In this document: positions 50,489 to 62,459 of the stretch, piece by piece
How positions within the stretch are numbered: the first letter of the stretch is position 1
How the letters are laid out: the number at the start of each line of letters is the position of its first letter
NCBI GenBank assembly: GCA_009746045.1
Contig: RPFO01000213.1
Location: 8,173,978-8,237,977, forward strand
DNA: 64,000 bases
Reading direction: 5' to 3'
Origin: Mesostigma viride
Lineage: Eukaryota; Streptophyta; Mesostigmatophyceae; Mesostigmatales; Mesostigmataceae
The notes under the pieces: model-generated
Databases searched by the model: none
What the model saw: only the letters and a program-made list of their open reading frames with translations
What the model was told of the DNA's origin: nothing
Position numbers and translations under genes: made by a program

Positions 50489-50707
50489 GTGCATGCCGCA
50501 GCAGAGATGGAGAAGGAAAAGGCCAAGGTGGGACACGGCAAGGTGGCAATGCCAGGAGAGACAACACGTGCAGCGGTACGGGGCAAGCTTTCAAAGGATG
50601 ACACCAAGAACTCGCCACTGAGAAAGTTCTTAAGCGCAGGTGACAACTTGAAAAACCAGAGGGGGGTACTGAAAGGAACTGACAAAACAAGCTGGAAACA
50701 CCCTTAG
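50489..50707 (+). CDS. Short basic open frame in element A
   Basis: 72 codons start MHAAAEMEKEKAKVGHGKVA and are rich in Lys throughout. It directly follows the left array. No similarity was recognised, and it may be chance. Confidence 0.25.
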   Translation: MHAAAEMEKEKAKVGHGKVAMPGETTRAAVRGKLSKDDTKNSPLRKFLSAGDNLKNQRGVLKGTDKTSWKHP

Positions 50708-51173
50708 GTGCATGATAAAATGCACCACAATGTCATGTGCCGTGGGAGACATGGTTTATTGCAAAAATATCGACTGGGATGTTAAGAAAAACACCAATAT
50801 TGAACATTCAGGGCAATCGTCATCACGGTCATCAAGTGTCAACCTCCGACCCATCGCTGGCCAAGCATCCATCATGCTGATCAAAGGTGGCATCGTCAAT
50901 ATCTACACTAAATCACAACACTGCATCATGCATCCATTGCTCTGAGCTCACAACACTGGTATGATAAAATGGCAACGGGGAGTGAACATGTTCAGATGGC
51001 ATGCAACAACCCGATGAAATGGCACAACTGATCAAATACGAACACCAACTGTATTGATACACACACAAGGAACGGTGCACTCAAGCATGGCTGTGGGTGG
51101 TGTGCAAAATGGACACCCACAATCATCTCACAAATGCAATATAAAATCTGTTGACCGACAAGCACAACGGGGC

Positions 51174-51410
51174 TCAACAGTCCTCGTCATCAAAGTCATC
51201 ATCCTCATCATCACTGAAACCATTACGAGGGCTGTCCCAGCCACCATTGCTGAAATATCTGGATGACTCTCTAGAAACAATCACAGGACACTGTCGAGTG
51301 CTACGGCAATGTGACCAAGGCTCAGAGCCTACAAAATCTGCATCCGCATGTGGCCTCTCGCCGTGTTGGACTGACGGATGTGCCCAGCCCGACTGTGTTA
51401 GGTATATTGC
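51174..51410 (-). CDS. Last exon of a transposon gene with an acidic C-terminus (element A)
   Basis: After an acceptor cttgcatgcag at 51,411 the frame reads AIYLTQSGWAHPSVQHGE, DFVGSEPWSHCRSTRQCP, SRESSRYFSNGGWDSPRN and ends FSDDEDDDFDDEDC before TGA. A homologue lies at 36,117-36,505 with the same acceptor sequence. Upstream exons were not resolved; a 147-codon open stretch at 53,299-52,856 (with FQQCRFCMNARGGWNRS) is a candidate. It reads towards the left terminus. Conservation between two elements suggests a true element-encoded protein. The function is unknown. Confidence 0.55.
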   Translation of the reverse strand, partial: AIYLTQSGWAHPSVQHGERPHADADFVGSEPWSHCRSTRQCPVIVSRESSRYFSNGGWDSPRNGFSDDEDDDFDDEDC

Positions 51411-53349
51411 CTGCATGCAAGACAAAAATACATCATCCGGCAAAGCACGCATCGGTACACACAAAAATTTGTTAGTGAGATGAAGCCACGCGCTGGACGC
51501 GCCAACAACTGTCAACTTTGCATGACTTCAGTTCACTTGTATGTAAGGATGCGGGGGAGATCGCAGCAGTTGCGTGGCTATCTATGAGTACCGGCCTAGT
51601 TTTAGGACAAAGAAGGTGAGATACTGGGCCAAGAGAGAGACAGGGGTGCTCGAGAAAAAAATTGGCCATGGATGTTCACCTAAATTGTATCTACATGCCT
51701 CACAAGTTGTAGGGAACTGCACACCCAGGAATCCTGGAGTCGCAAAGGTTCCCTAACATCCCAAGAGGCCTCACAATCTACTTCATTGCAATCTCTGTAT
51801 GGTTAATACGGCAATAAGAAAGAAACGCGTGATTAGTGCCAAGAAAAAGCAAGGCCAATCAACCAACAATATGCCCCGTTACAGGTAGGATGAACTCTAA
51901 CGAGGCTGAAGGCTCTACGTCTGCAATTGACACTAGCAGGAGTCGTTCAGGGTGGGGTGTGGGGGGGAGGGAGGGAATGACAAAAAGCTGTGATCTGAGC
52001 AAAAAGGATAAATATGCAAAGATGCTACCCATGCAAGGAAGCGAGACATAGTCCAGCAATGCCAGGAATGTCAGCCGAGGCTACTGGATTGCAAAGAAGG
52101 TTCTACCGACAGCGAAGGAATTGGTACGAATAATGCCAACTATTTGTAGCTGAGAGCATCACCAGCGGGCTACAAAAAAATCATGCACGGAAGCTGGAAG
52201 AACAAGGCCAATGGTGGCTGACGCGCACAGCACGTTGATAATTTGAGGAATGAGCACTACATAAAGAATGATCACCGTTGCTCACCATCAAGAATTCGCC
52301 GCGCTGGACAGGCGACCAAGAGCTTGTCGCTGCCACATGCGATGGGGCCGCGTGCAAGCCCAACGGTATTAGGCATCACAAGTACACGCGCAAAATTGAC
52401 ACCACAATGGCAACACAGATGCACACATACGAATGTATAACGACCGAAAGCATAAACAGAGAATCAGTTGGTTAAGACAAGGAAAGTGGCGCAAGAGCAG
52501 CCCATGTCATGCAACTCTCAATCTGAACAAGGTTATGCCCTTCATGAAAACTAAATCAGATGTCGTTTGCATAGTCTATTGACCTTGTACGAATGAGATA
52601 GTGAAACTGCTGCAGCATTCATGGCAAGCACGGCTAACTTGGCATGAAACCGAGCGGCCCACAGCAGCCTTGGCCCTAGGGCGATACGTGAGAATGCCAC
52701 GTGCGTACGGCATGCATGTTAAAGTCGATGCAAACTTATTAGTATTTCAGGCGAGGAATTCCTTGCTCACCTCAACTGGTAAAGAGTGGGCAGCTTCTGG
52801 ATGTCCGAATGTGCTGTGCGTACCACTGAGCGAACAGATCGATTAAAGCTTTATTCTAGACCATGCCTATGTTTCTCCCCCGATGGCTGCTTGTAGCCTT
52901 GTCCGAGCTCGCTCCTGAATTCATTTGAGACGACGCCCTAATGGCTACATAAATCACGACGGTCATCAGTGAGCCTATGCTCCTATTCCAACCACCACGT
53001 GCGTTCATACAGAAGCGACATTGCTGGAAATCAAAAGGCACATAATCCCGCCTTGGCTGCGAGCCGATCGCAGCTCCCTTCCACCTTTCCCACCTGTGCA
53101 GCGTGGATAGATGTGCAACTCTAAGGTCTTTTTTTTTTCGCGTCGTCTTAACTTCAACTTCAACCGTAACACCCGCGCAACCACTGGAATTAGGGCTCGC
53201 AATTCGCCAAGTCCCATCAACGTCGCAAAGTCTGGTGTCGTCGCTCTTCCTGTCATCAATCATTAGTGCCACCAATACTATCGTCATTACTGTCGTCATT
53301 AGAGGCCCTTTAGGCCTTTACTATCGTCAGTCACTCGCTTTGTGACGAT

Positions 53350-55204
53350 AATAACGTACGGTAGATGGCATCAGTCGTACTTCCCGCCCCCCCCCCTGCC
53401 CACGTCCCCTTCCGATTTCTCCGCTACTACATCTCGCCCCAAGTAGAAGTTTGCATTTTGCCATACATTAGGAATAACTGACTGACGAAACTAGTAAAAA
53501 GACGACTGACATGACTCTCTAGTATCGCTTGGTTGGGACCGCTGGCCTGGAATCGTAACTGTTAGCCGTACCGTTCAGACTACAGTCCACAGCAGCCCCT
53601 AGCTTGGGAGTCTGGAATGAATGGACAAAAATCTTTCGCAACATGCGCAAGTCTGGAATCAACCCGTCAGGATCCTTGCGCAAAATTCAAATATTACGCC
53701 GAAACCGATGGCAAACGACTAGGTGCACGCAATGGCTAAGGCAGTGAGGGGCTGAGGGTACGCTCGAGCGAAGGGGCCACCTAGTTTTATGTAACCACAG
53801 AGTGTGCAATAACAAACGGGGCTGCAGGTCCACGAAACGACGTGATTTCTCTAGCAATTGCGGCGTAGCAGTTTGGATCATGATGTAGGTGCACTTAGGA
53901 TGTATGTCGAGTTTAATTAAGCATGGAGGTAGCAATGAGGGACTGAGACACATCATATCCAGTTCTGAATCAAGCCGTTCTTTACGCTGAAACACAGCGC
54001 AAGCAAGATCTCCGGAACCTGCCGCCAAGCTCCTTAGCCGCTAAGGTTAGCAAAATTCTGCCAGCTTCTTTTACAGCGGTTAGCATGCCGTGCTCATGTG
54101 TATGAGGCCATTTCATGGCGGCCGGGTAAAGCTGGCCATGTCTTTGAGAGCTTTGAATATGTATTCTCTGAAGGCTTTCAATACCATGGTGCTTTCTGCG
54201 CTCGGCATCTTATGTGTGCCTTCGAATTGCCGTTTTCCTCTTCAATTGCGCGTGTACCTGCGGGTGACTGATACCGTTGGGCTGGCCTCACCTGCGGCCT
54301 ACCCGCGAATGGCAGGCTAGCTCCTGGTCGAGACTTGTGGTGAGTAGTGGGTACCATCGCATACCTGGAGTCTGTACTTTGTTATCGACGTGCTGTATGT
54401 GGCATTGCTAGAATGCATCCAGTTCTTCCTGTTTCTAACTCCAATTACTTGGCATTTTTGCAATCATGCTCCGCCTACATTTAAACACACATGCGTTGCA
54501 TTTTTTCATAAGGCTTCTTTGTTGTTGAAAGCCGTAAACTGTCTTTCTGCTATTTACATCCCGTCTGCCGCGACTTTCTCCGGTTTTCCCCCATTGACCC
54601 CATCTCTGCTGCACTTTCCATCAGCTCCTTTTTGTTGACAATCAGCGCTTTTAACCTTGTTAGCAAATTGTAAAAATGACACTGTCTAATATATATGAGA
54701 AAAATCCTTGTGCCTATTTTTATTAGGAGTTCAGTCATTGGGCTCTAGGAGACATGTGTGATCAACTTTGAGGCTCGTCCTTTGGGATAAAACCTCCAAA
54801 GAGTCACACCACTGGACAAGTTATCTTGAACCAGAACTTTTTGTTGGAACACTGACTGAGAGCAGCACGCTTAAGGTTTTGTAAGAAAATCATTTTTTCT
54901 CTGAAACGCCATAGCTCCTTTCTAATCATTGTGATTGTGTTGCGTATTCCTTGTCAGTCAGTTAGTTATGTATTCCTTATCATGGGACAGGCGGAGGGGG
55001 GCTAATAATTCCTCATGGGGGCAGCAAGGGAGTTGGTAGCACACGCAGTTATGAGCTTTGCTTCTTTCAACATGTTGCTCATAATATCCAATTTCGTGGT
55101 TTCTTGGTCTTTGGCATCTTCATAGTAGTAGTGCTAGGGTCTCACTTGGTCACCCTTACAATGTTAGTGCCCTTCAGCAATCTCATTTTTAGTCCAATTA
55201 GGCT
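53350..55204. other. Interior of element A without a recognised gene
   Basis: Only short open frames without motifs are present. AT-rich sequence near 54.4-54.7 kb could hold introns of the flanking genes. Confidence 0.4.
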
Positions 55205-55224
55205 TCAATGGTCATCGATTTGAA

Positions 55225-56794
55225 ATGGGAAGCGTAGTGAAGGCCGGTTCACGCCGAGAGAAACGCAGCGCTGCCGATCCAAGAGTGCAGCCGTGCACGA
55301 AGCTCGCAAAGCTGCCTGCAGCAGCACCACCACCGCCGGCAGCGCCGACAATCCTGCCCCCGACAGCACTCCCTTCAACAACCGCCACAGCATCGGTGCC
55401 ATCATCCATGTTGCCTGCGCAAAGAGCAGATGAAGACATGGCCTCGGTAGAGGCGGCGCTGGCCGCGCTCCTTGCCAAGAAGGAGGCAATGATTGCAGCC
55501 AGAAAGGCGGCCGATGTCTCCCATGCAACCCCTGAAGTAAGTCTCAGGAGTGGGTGGGGTTGTAAACCTGGACATGGTTATGAGTGGTGTGATTTGGGGG
55601 GTTGCAAACAGGGGTAGTTCATGAGTGGGCAGAGTGGGGGCTGTGGGAAATTGGGGTTATTTATGAGTGGAGGGGCTGTAAACTGGGTTGTTTTTTAGTG
55701 GGCTGAGCGGGGGCTGTTGGGGGGTTGTCAACCGCGTTATTTATGTGGGCTGGGCGGGGGCTGTCGGAAACTGGGATTATTTATGAGTGGGCAGTGTGTG
55801 AAACTGTTTTTTTTTTTTTTTTAACAACTGATTGAGGAGGTTGTAAACACTTGGGATTATTTATGAGGGGGGGGGGACTGTAAACTCGGTGGCATTTGAG
55901 GTGGCTGAGTGGCGCACTCGTTTTTCATAGCCCCCGGGGGCTGTGGAGAACTGGGGTTAATATGAGGGGGAGGTTGTAAACTGCATGGGTGGTTTATGAG
56001 TGGGCTGAGTGGGGGGCTGTAGGAACCTGGGGTTATTTATGAGAGGGGGGGTCTAAACTGGTGTGGTTTATGTCAGAGTGGGCTGAGTGGGGCTGTGGGA
56101 AACTGGGATAATGTGTGGGTGGGGGGTTGTATTTAACTGGATTGTTTATGAGTGGGCTGAGCAGGGGCTGTCATAAACTGGGATTATTTATGAGTAGGCA
56201 GTGTGTGAAAAGTGGGTTTTTTTGTTTTTGATTACTGATTGAGGGGGTTGTAAACCATTGGGATTATTTATGAGGGGGGCGGGTTGGAAACTGGGTGGTT
56301 TATGGGTGGCTGAGTGGTGACTGTGGGAAACTGGGGTTATTTATGAGAGGGGGGTCTAAACTGGGGTGGTTTAAGTCAGAGTGGGCTGAGTGGGGGCTGT
56401 GGGAAACTGGGATAGTGTATGAGTGGGGGGGTCTAAACTGGGTTGTTCATGAGTGGGCTGAGCGGGGGCTGTCAGAACCTGGGATTATTTATGAGTGGGC
56501 AGTGTGTGAAACTGGGATTTATTTTTATTTTTTTTTAATGAGTGATTGCAATTTTACAACCCCCTCATGAGGGGGTTGTAAACACTGGGATTATGAGTTT
56601 GCGGGGGGGGAGGCCGCCTTGCTGTTCTTGAAACCCATTCAAGGATGTTCTAGGCAACACGTTGATTTTGATGTGCAACATTTCTATTGATCGAGGCTGT
56701 GAAAGGCTATGACACATCTTGAGTGTTTAAACTTGCCTTTTTTTTCTGCTCACAGGGAGACAAGGTGCCGGCCTCCTCGTCGTCGTCCACTTGA
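55225..56794 (+). CDS. Two-exon gene for a small Ala/Pro-rich protein (element A)
   Basis: Exon 1, 55,225-55,536, starts MGSVVKAGSRREKRSAAD (basic). A Pro/Ala/Thr stretch follows, then a helix (EAALAALLAKKEAMIAARKA). The donor is GAA|GTAAGT. Exon 2, 56,756-56,794, follows CTCACAG and adds GDKVPASSSSST before TGA, in phase, giving about 116 residues. The 1.2-kb intron is made of degenerate repeats. A tgtaataaag sequence at about 57,100 could serve polyadenylation. No domain was recognised. It reads out towards the right array, as the gene at 37.3 kb does in element C. Confidence 0.55.
55545..56620. repeat. Degenerate tandem repeat filling the intron
   Basis: About a dozen imperfect units built on gggctgtgggaaactggg and attatttatgagtgggc occur, with variable spacing and poly-T interruptions. 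Confidence 0.8.
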
Positions 56795-57129
56795 CATCGT
56801 CATCTAGGCACTACGGCTGCGCATGTTTGTTTTTGTTTTCTTGATCTATACCGAGCGCTTTCTTGTTCATGAATTGGTTACTAGGGTGCGGTGGCAGATG
56901 AGACAATTGACACCAACCATCCGTTCATGTTTCTTGCGCATGTGCGTTTTTTAATGCATTCCAGGAACATTCCGAGATTTCTGTCACGCAACGACAAGCG
57001 CCAAGCCGGCGTTTGCAAATTGTCACTGATCGATAATCACTTTGAAGAATGAAGAATCAAGACTGAAGAATGAAGATCTGTTACATTTATCTTTATATTT
57101 GTAATAAAGAAATCGCGAGGCGTGCTTTT

Positions 57130-57728
57130 CATCCGTTTTGCTTTGGAATGTGTTCTGATATATCTGTGTGACATGTCACGATATATCTGTGTGATATGTC
57201 ATGATCGCCCGTGGTTTTATGTCACTGTTTTCTCCCTAGATTTATCAGACAATGTCACGGATTTTGTCGCCCTTTTTTCCTGATATATCAGTGACAATGT
57301 CACGGATTTTGTCACCCTTTTTTTCGTGATATATCAGTGATAATGTCACGGATTTGTCACCCTTTTTTTCGTGATATATCAGTGATAATGTCACGGATTT
57401 GTCACCCTTTTTTTCGTGATATATCAGTGATAATGTCACGGATTTGTCACCCTTTTTTTCGTGATATATCAGTGATAATGTCACGGATTTTGTCAGTGCG
57501 TTTTGTCAAGTCGTGACATTGATATTTTGTGATAATTTCCTTGTTTTTGTCACAAAGATAATCACAGAATATGCTGGTTTTATCACATGATTTGTCACGA
57601 AATGTCACAGAATATCACAGTTTTGTCACAAAAAATCACAAAGTGTCACATTTTGTCACATCCACATCACAGAATGTCACGTGATATGTCACAAAATATC
57701 ACAAAATGTCACACCCCCCTTCCTAGTG
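57130..57728. repeat. Right subterminal array of element A with a 45-bp minisatellite
   Basis: 57,253-57,490 has five copies of a 45-bp unit (gtcacggatttgtcaccc, poly-T, cgtgatatatcagtgataat). It is followed by tcacaaaatgtcacag-type units up to the terminus cttcctagtg. Confidence 0.9.
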
Positions 57729-57730
57729 GA

Positions 57731-57839
57731 GGCAAACCAATCACGGACATTGTCGCTAGCATATGCATGTGACAACTTAAACAACCACTCCCTAGCTTCG
57801 TCCTGGGTATGGCCCTCTGGCAAACCCGGAAACACTAAC
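57731..57839 (-). CDS. Gag middle segment stranded between elements A and B
   Basis: This is a 109-bp island of copia gag (LVFPGLPEGHTQDEAREWLF, KLSHAYASDNVRDWFAS) between the target duplications of the two transposons. It joins in frame to KKKEDK on the B side and to SLRAS on the A side. Confidence 0.8.
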
Positions 57840-58416
57840 TTCACTAGGAAGAGGGGGTTGAGAAATTTCTCACTTTTTTCTCAGTTTTTCTCAATTTGGG
57901 CGTTTTTCTGAGAATTTTCTCAGCAAATTGAGAAGAACTGAGAAAAATCTCAGTTTTTCTCAGGACGATTGAGAAGAACTGAGAAAATTCTCAGATTGGT
58001 CTCAGTTTTTGAGAAAATTTTCACGAAACCTGAGAAATGGCCTGAGAAGTGCTGAGAAGAATTGAGAATCATTCTCAATTTTCTCAAACAAGTCCAAGGC
58101 CACAACTGAGAAAACCGCAAGAACTGAGAAAGCAGAGAAAACCACAAGGACTGAGAACGCGGAGATTCACACACTTGATACAAACGCATCACATTGCAAG
58201 CGGTGAGCATGGTAGAGATGGAATGTGAAAAATATAGGGTTATCATACAATATAGCCAATGTACCATCCAAGCCACGAGCCACGAGGTAGCCATGGCTGA
58301 CAACGGAGCTCATAACTTTCACGTTTGGGCACCCAATTCGGCTGTGAATATCACAATCACTTCGTCTTTCTAAGACGCACACGCTGATATACTTTTCCGA
58401 AGCTATTGCGCAATAT

Positions 58417-58641
58417 ATGACGAGCAAACGCTCCTCGACGCAACGCAGCCTGGCAGCTGCGCTAAGCCCTGAAAGTACGTCTGCAGCTCCGGCTGCAGCC
58501 TCGCCCTCAGGTCCGGAAAGAAGTGGCGACACTAGTCGCGCACTGGTGGTCGCCCAGATCCCTCATTTGATGCCCAGCACGTTGAACGCGTTGTGTCGGC
58601 ACAGCGATCCCCCCTGCATTCAAACAGAGGCACACCGATAA
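58417..58641 (+). CDS. Short open frame in element B
   Basis: 74 codons, MTSKRSSTQRSLAAALSPES and then Ala/Pro/Ser-rich. Its style, a basic start followed by Ala/Pro/Ser, resembles the small genes of A and C. It may be a first exon: later segments with good splice sites lie at 61,066-61,105 (tttgcag ... AAG|gtatgt) and from 61,324 (ttttcag). I could not join them in one frame. An overlapping minus-strand frame (58,532-58,167) is equally open. Confidence 0.25.
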   Translation: MTSKRSSTQRSLAAALSPESTSAAPAAASPSGPERSGDTSRALVVAQIPHLMPSTLNALCRHSDPPCIQTEAHR

Positions 58642-58683
58642 CCAAGAAAAGCGTATGCAAATGTGTAGCCTTGTTCCTTGAAA

Positions 58684-59110
58684 TTATGGCTGGCTTACGC
58701 AAAGAGCGACTGTAAGATGACCTGTACAGTGGGGCCGGAAACAGCTTGCTTGATCAGGGCGTGTTTTTCGAGCTTCACTGGCCGGGAGTGTCTAGTGGTG
58801 AGAACGATTTCTGCGATCGCTTTCCCACCATTTACGAGGAAATACCCGCAAATGAAAAACCACTGAAACGGTCTAGCTAGTCAGTCATTACATTAGCCAT
58901 ATGCCATGCATGTTTCCAAGAACTGCACACGGTCCAAATGCAAAAATCCGGAGGACACGACTTCATTGCTTCATTGTCGTCAGAAAGCAACAAACGTGAA
59001 AACGCTAGCTGCCCAAATCTGAGATTCCGCGGAGCACAGAAAGTAAGAAAGCCTAGAAGCTACCAGCAAGGAATCGAACATAGGACTTCATTGCTTCATA
59101 TTTGTATGCA
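58684..59110. repeat. Inverted copies of segments found at 59.6 and 59.9-60.7 kb
   Basis: 58,684-58,770 is repeated inverted at about 59,600-59,686 (ggggccggaaacagcttgct against agcaagctgtttccggcccc). 58,938-59,110 is an inverted copy of the 243-bp unit at 59,930 onward. The order is A B A' B', so the region is not a simple hairpin. 59,145-59,255 also holds a short repeat (gtctgatgcgggc...ccgccatagcag) twice. Confidence 0.75.
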
Positions 59111-59925
59111 CAAGAATAAATAAGTAACATGCATTAAGGGCCCGCCTGCATAAAGGGCCTGCAGTCTGATGCGGGCTCAACGGCAGCACCGCCATAGCAG
59201 ATAAGGGCCCCCAGTCTGATGCGGGCCCCACAGCACCACCGCCATAGCAGAGCTCAAAGGGGTCGTGGTGCGCATGAAACGTATGTATTTGTCGGTAGGT
59301 GCCGTTGGGGTCAAATTGGGTGCCGCCAAAATCGGGCCGAACTGAGGCCGTCGATGAGTGCCATCATGCGGCTTGGGTCATTTCTGTTGGAGAACTTCAG
59401 GTAAGTTAACTTAATGCAAACCACTGGTCGCCCGCGTCGGGAACCGGCCCAACGGCTCTTCCGCAACAGAAAAATATTGCGGCATACTGCAGAAGTCGTC
59501 GGATCGTTACATTTCGACGGTCAAGATTTCAAGATGAGGCTTGCGTTCAATTTGCCGCAGTTTGCCGCCCAGAGAAAGTAGTCGTTGGACTCGTTCCCCA
59601 CGAGAAACACAATCAAGCAAGCTGTTTCCGGCCCCACCGTCTAGGTCATCTCGTCGCTCTACACGTCAGCCAGCCATAATTTCAATGCACAAGCCTACAC
59701 ATTTCCATCTCCATTCATATTCATAATCCTGCACGACTCGAAAACGCGGACAAGATAACGGCAGGCTCGAGCTACCATGGTCCGGATTCTCCCGATTTCT
59801 GGCCTGCGCTGGTTGTCTCCTTGATATTGGCGACTCCCTCCGGTAAGAGGTTTTTCGCAGTTTGGCTGTTTCGAAACGTTAATTAAGTGAGATGCCTTCG
59901 GATCTGGAGACTCACACAGCCGCGA

Positions 59926-60665
59926 AATCATGCCAAAGGTCCTATGTTCGATCCCTTGCTGGTAGCTTCTGAGCTTTCTTATTTTCTGTGTTCCGCGGAA
60001 TCTCAGATTTGGGCCGCTATCGTTTTCACGTTTATTGCTTTCTGATCCGACGACAATGTCGTGGCTTGCTCGTGTGACATCTGGTGCATGGTGTTGTTCA
60101 TGTGTATGGGTTGCTCTGCCATAAGAGTGAGTGTTGGGTCATGAATCGTGTTCTACACATTCGCTGCATGAAATCATGCCTAAGGTCCTATGTTCGATCC
60201 CTTGCTGGTAGCTTCTGAGCTTTCTTATTTTCTGTGTTCCGCGGAACCTCAGATTTGGGCCGCTATCGTTTTCACGTTTATTGCTTTCTGATCCGACGAC
60301 AATGTCGTGGCTTGCTCGTGTGACATCTGGTGCATGGTGTGATTCATGTGTATGGGCTGCTTTGCCATAAGAGTGAGTGTTGGGTCATAAATCGTGTTCT
60401 ACACATTTGCTGCATGAAATCATGCCTAAGGTCCTATGTTCGATCCCTTGCTGGTAGCTTCTGAGCCTTCTTATTTTCTGTGTGCCGCGGAATCTCAGAT
60501 TCGGGCCGCTATCGTTTTCACGTTTGTTGCTTTATGATCCGACGACCATGTTGTGGCTTGCTCGTGTGACATCTGGTGCATGGTGTGATTCATGTGTATG
60601 GGCTGCTTTGCCATAAAAGTGAGTATTGGGTCATAAATCGTGTTCTACACATTTGCTGCATGGAC
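59926..60665. repeat. 243-bp tandem repeat, three copies
   Basis: Three copies start near 59,926, 60,170 and 60,413. Each contains aggtcctatgttcgatccct, tctcagatttgggccgctat and gctcgtgtgacatctggtgc. Divergence is a few percent. Confidence 0.9.
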
Positions 60666-61895
60666 GGTTAGGTGCTGGTGAGCTCTTCCTTGTAGAATGG
60701 TGAGGTCTATGTCAAGGATCTGATATCTTTTTTTTCTCTTGCATATTGTGTCGCGGGTTGCTTGGATTCTTGCAAGCACCAATAGAATGAAATGGGAGCG
60801 GCCAGCATGATGCCCTAGCAAGCGACCAGCTTTGTTAACCAGCTGTCATCGTATTTGATGAAAGGCAATGACAGATGTGTCATAAAGCCATAACAGTGTT
60901 GTATAGTATTCATGAAATGATCAATGGTTACAATTTCAGAACCGCCGCTGAATGGTCAGTATGAATCAATGGGTTATTGACGGCTTTATAAATCTAGTAC
61001 AGTCACCTAGCCTTATGCTATTTCATGCATGTTCTGGTTGCACAACGGATTCTTTTTTTTGCAGAAGTACAGGACACCGGCAATGCGTCAAGCGACTCAT
61101 TAAGGTATGTTTTGAGATGTGGATTTTAAATGCATGTTCATCTTGTGATGTGCACCACAGTGCTGGTCTGGCCGTTTAACGCCACCATGTAGTCAGACCT
61201 AGGTGGATGTCGTGCCGGTATTTTTTCAAGTTGTGGCTTCTGTGACTGCACATAAAATGCTTTCTTATGTATGGTGCTGATTTTCCATTCCTGTGTTCTG
61301 CTTTTGTTTTGCATTCTTTTCAGTTTGTGGCGCATACAAACGGCACCGACATCTTCAATTTGGGGCATCAAGCTATGCAAGCGGCCTTGTGAAAGACAGC
61401 CATGGCAACATAGTTGTAGCCATCTTCTTTGAAAAATTTCCAGCAAGCTAGAGAATTAGACGAGTTTATGGCAGGGCCATGTCAAGAAATACATGCACAA
61501 AAGGACGGCTTTCATACGTAAATAAATTATCTTTTAATAAAAAAAACCTGTTGCCTTGATTGCCTTGCTGAAGTTATGTTGGCAGTGCTTGCTGCTATCA
61601 TAATCTGTTTTTCACTCTCTCGTGGTTTTTCATTTTTCTCAGTTCTTGTGATTTCTCACTTTTCTCAGTCCGAGTGAAGTCTCACTTTTCTCAGATTTTC
61701 AAATTCTCAATTTCTTCTCAGCTCTTCTCAATTTTTCTCACCCTCTTTTCTCAGGTGATTCTCAGTTTTTCTCAGCTCTTCTCAGTTACTTCTCAGCTCT
61801 TCTCAGTTACTTCTCAGTTTTTCTCGGCTCTTCTCAGGTTTTTCTCAATTTTTCTCAGGGTTTCTCAGTTTTCTCAATCCTGACTTCCTAGTGTT

Positions 61896-62459
61896 GTCCT
61901 CTTTCTTTTTTGGATCAAACCTGGGCCTAGTCAAGGCCATGGTGGAGGTTGTTGTCGTTCCTGCAGTTGGCGGTTGCTGCTGCTGCTGCTGTTGCTGTCG
62001 CTGCTGCTGCTGCTGCCGCTCCCCGCCCTCGTGCCGTGTTGGTGCAGACTCCTGCGTGCCGTGTCCTGCCCCGCCCTGGTTGCCCCCCCTCTCCCCGTCA
62101 TCCGCCCCCTCGTCCCTCCTCCGCTTTGGCTGGGGTGCGCATGCCTCTGCCTGCGCCCTTCGCTTGGCCGGCTTCAGCGATGCCACTAGCCTGGCCACCG
62201 TGTCGGCCAACGTCGCCTGCTCGCCTGGAGACAGCGGGTTATCTGCTTCCAGCATGGCTTGCGCCAGCTGAAGCTGATCAATGAGGTCCTGCCTGTTGGA
62301 CAGGTTAGACGGTCCGGCTTCACCAGACTGCCTGTAAACACGCGTGCGTGCGGCAGTGCCATCACGGTTGGTGATGGTCTTCTTAGGCTGCGACAAATAA
62401 TAAAACATTTGGCTTGCAGAAACATCCTCATCCGGCCCAAGGCCAAACTCGACTCTCAC
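61896..62459 (-). CDS. Gag middle region (Gln-rich) of the copia-like element
   Basis: It reads VEFGLGPDEDVSASQMFYYL, a helical part (DLIDQLQLAQAMLEADNPLS), a basic stretch and a long Gln run, ending TRPRFDPKKKED at element B. It overlaps the preceding gag frame at GTGA (62,456-62,459), which implies a frame change. Confidence 0.7.

Larger units (their letters stand above)
50145..57728. mobile_element. Element A: transposon with CACTAGGAAG ends and TGTGACATTTTGTGAT arrays
   Basis: Both ends read CACTAGGAAGGGG, then TGTGACATTTTGTGAT after two or three bases, in inverted orientation. Target duplication GA lies at 50,143-50,144 and 57,729-57,730. Removal joins gag in frame (DNVRDWFAS to LRASTP). 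The ends and duplication match elements B and C, but the subterminal motif is different. It holds two candidate genes of its own (51,410-51,174 minus; 55,225-56,794 plus) and no recognised transposase. Confidence 0.85.
57842..61893. mobile_element. Element B: transposon with CACTAGGAAG ends and TTTCTCAG arrays
   Basis: The ends are CACTAGGAAGAGGGGGTTGAG and the inverse of CACTAGGAAGTCAGGATTGAG. Target duplication TT lies at 57,840-57,841 and 61,894-61,895. Removal rejoins gag in frame (PRFDPKKKEDK to LVFPG). Subterminal arrays of ttttctcag / ctgagaaaa lie at 57,860-58,160 and 61,615-61,890. Its ends are closest to A, while its arrays resemble those of C. No transposase was recognised. Confidence 0.85.

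Noticed and set aside
60172-60215. tRNA- or SINE-like box (gttcgatccc) in the 243-bp repeat
   Set aside because: The flanking bases cannot form a T stem and there is no A box at the right distance.
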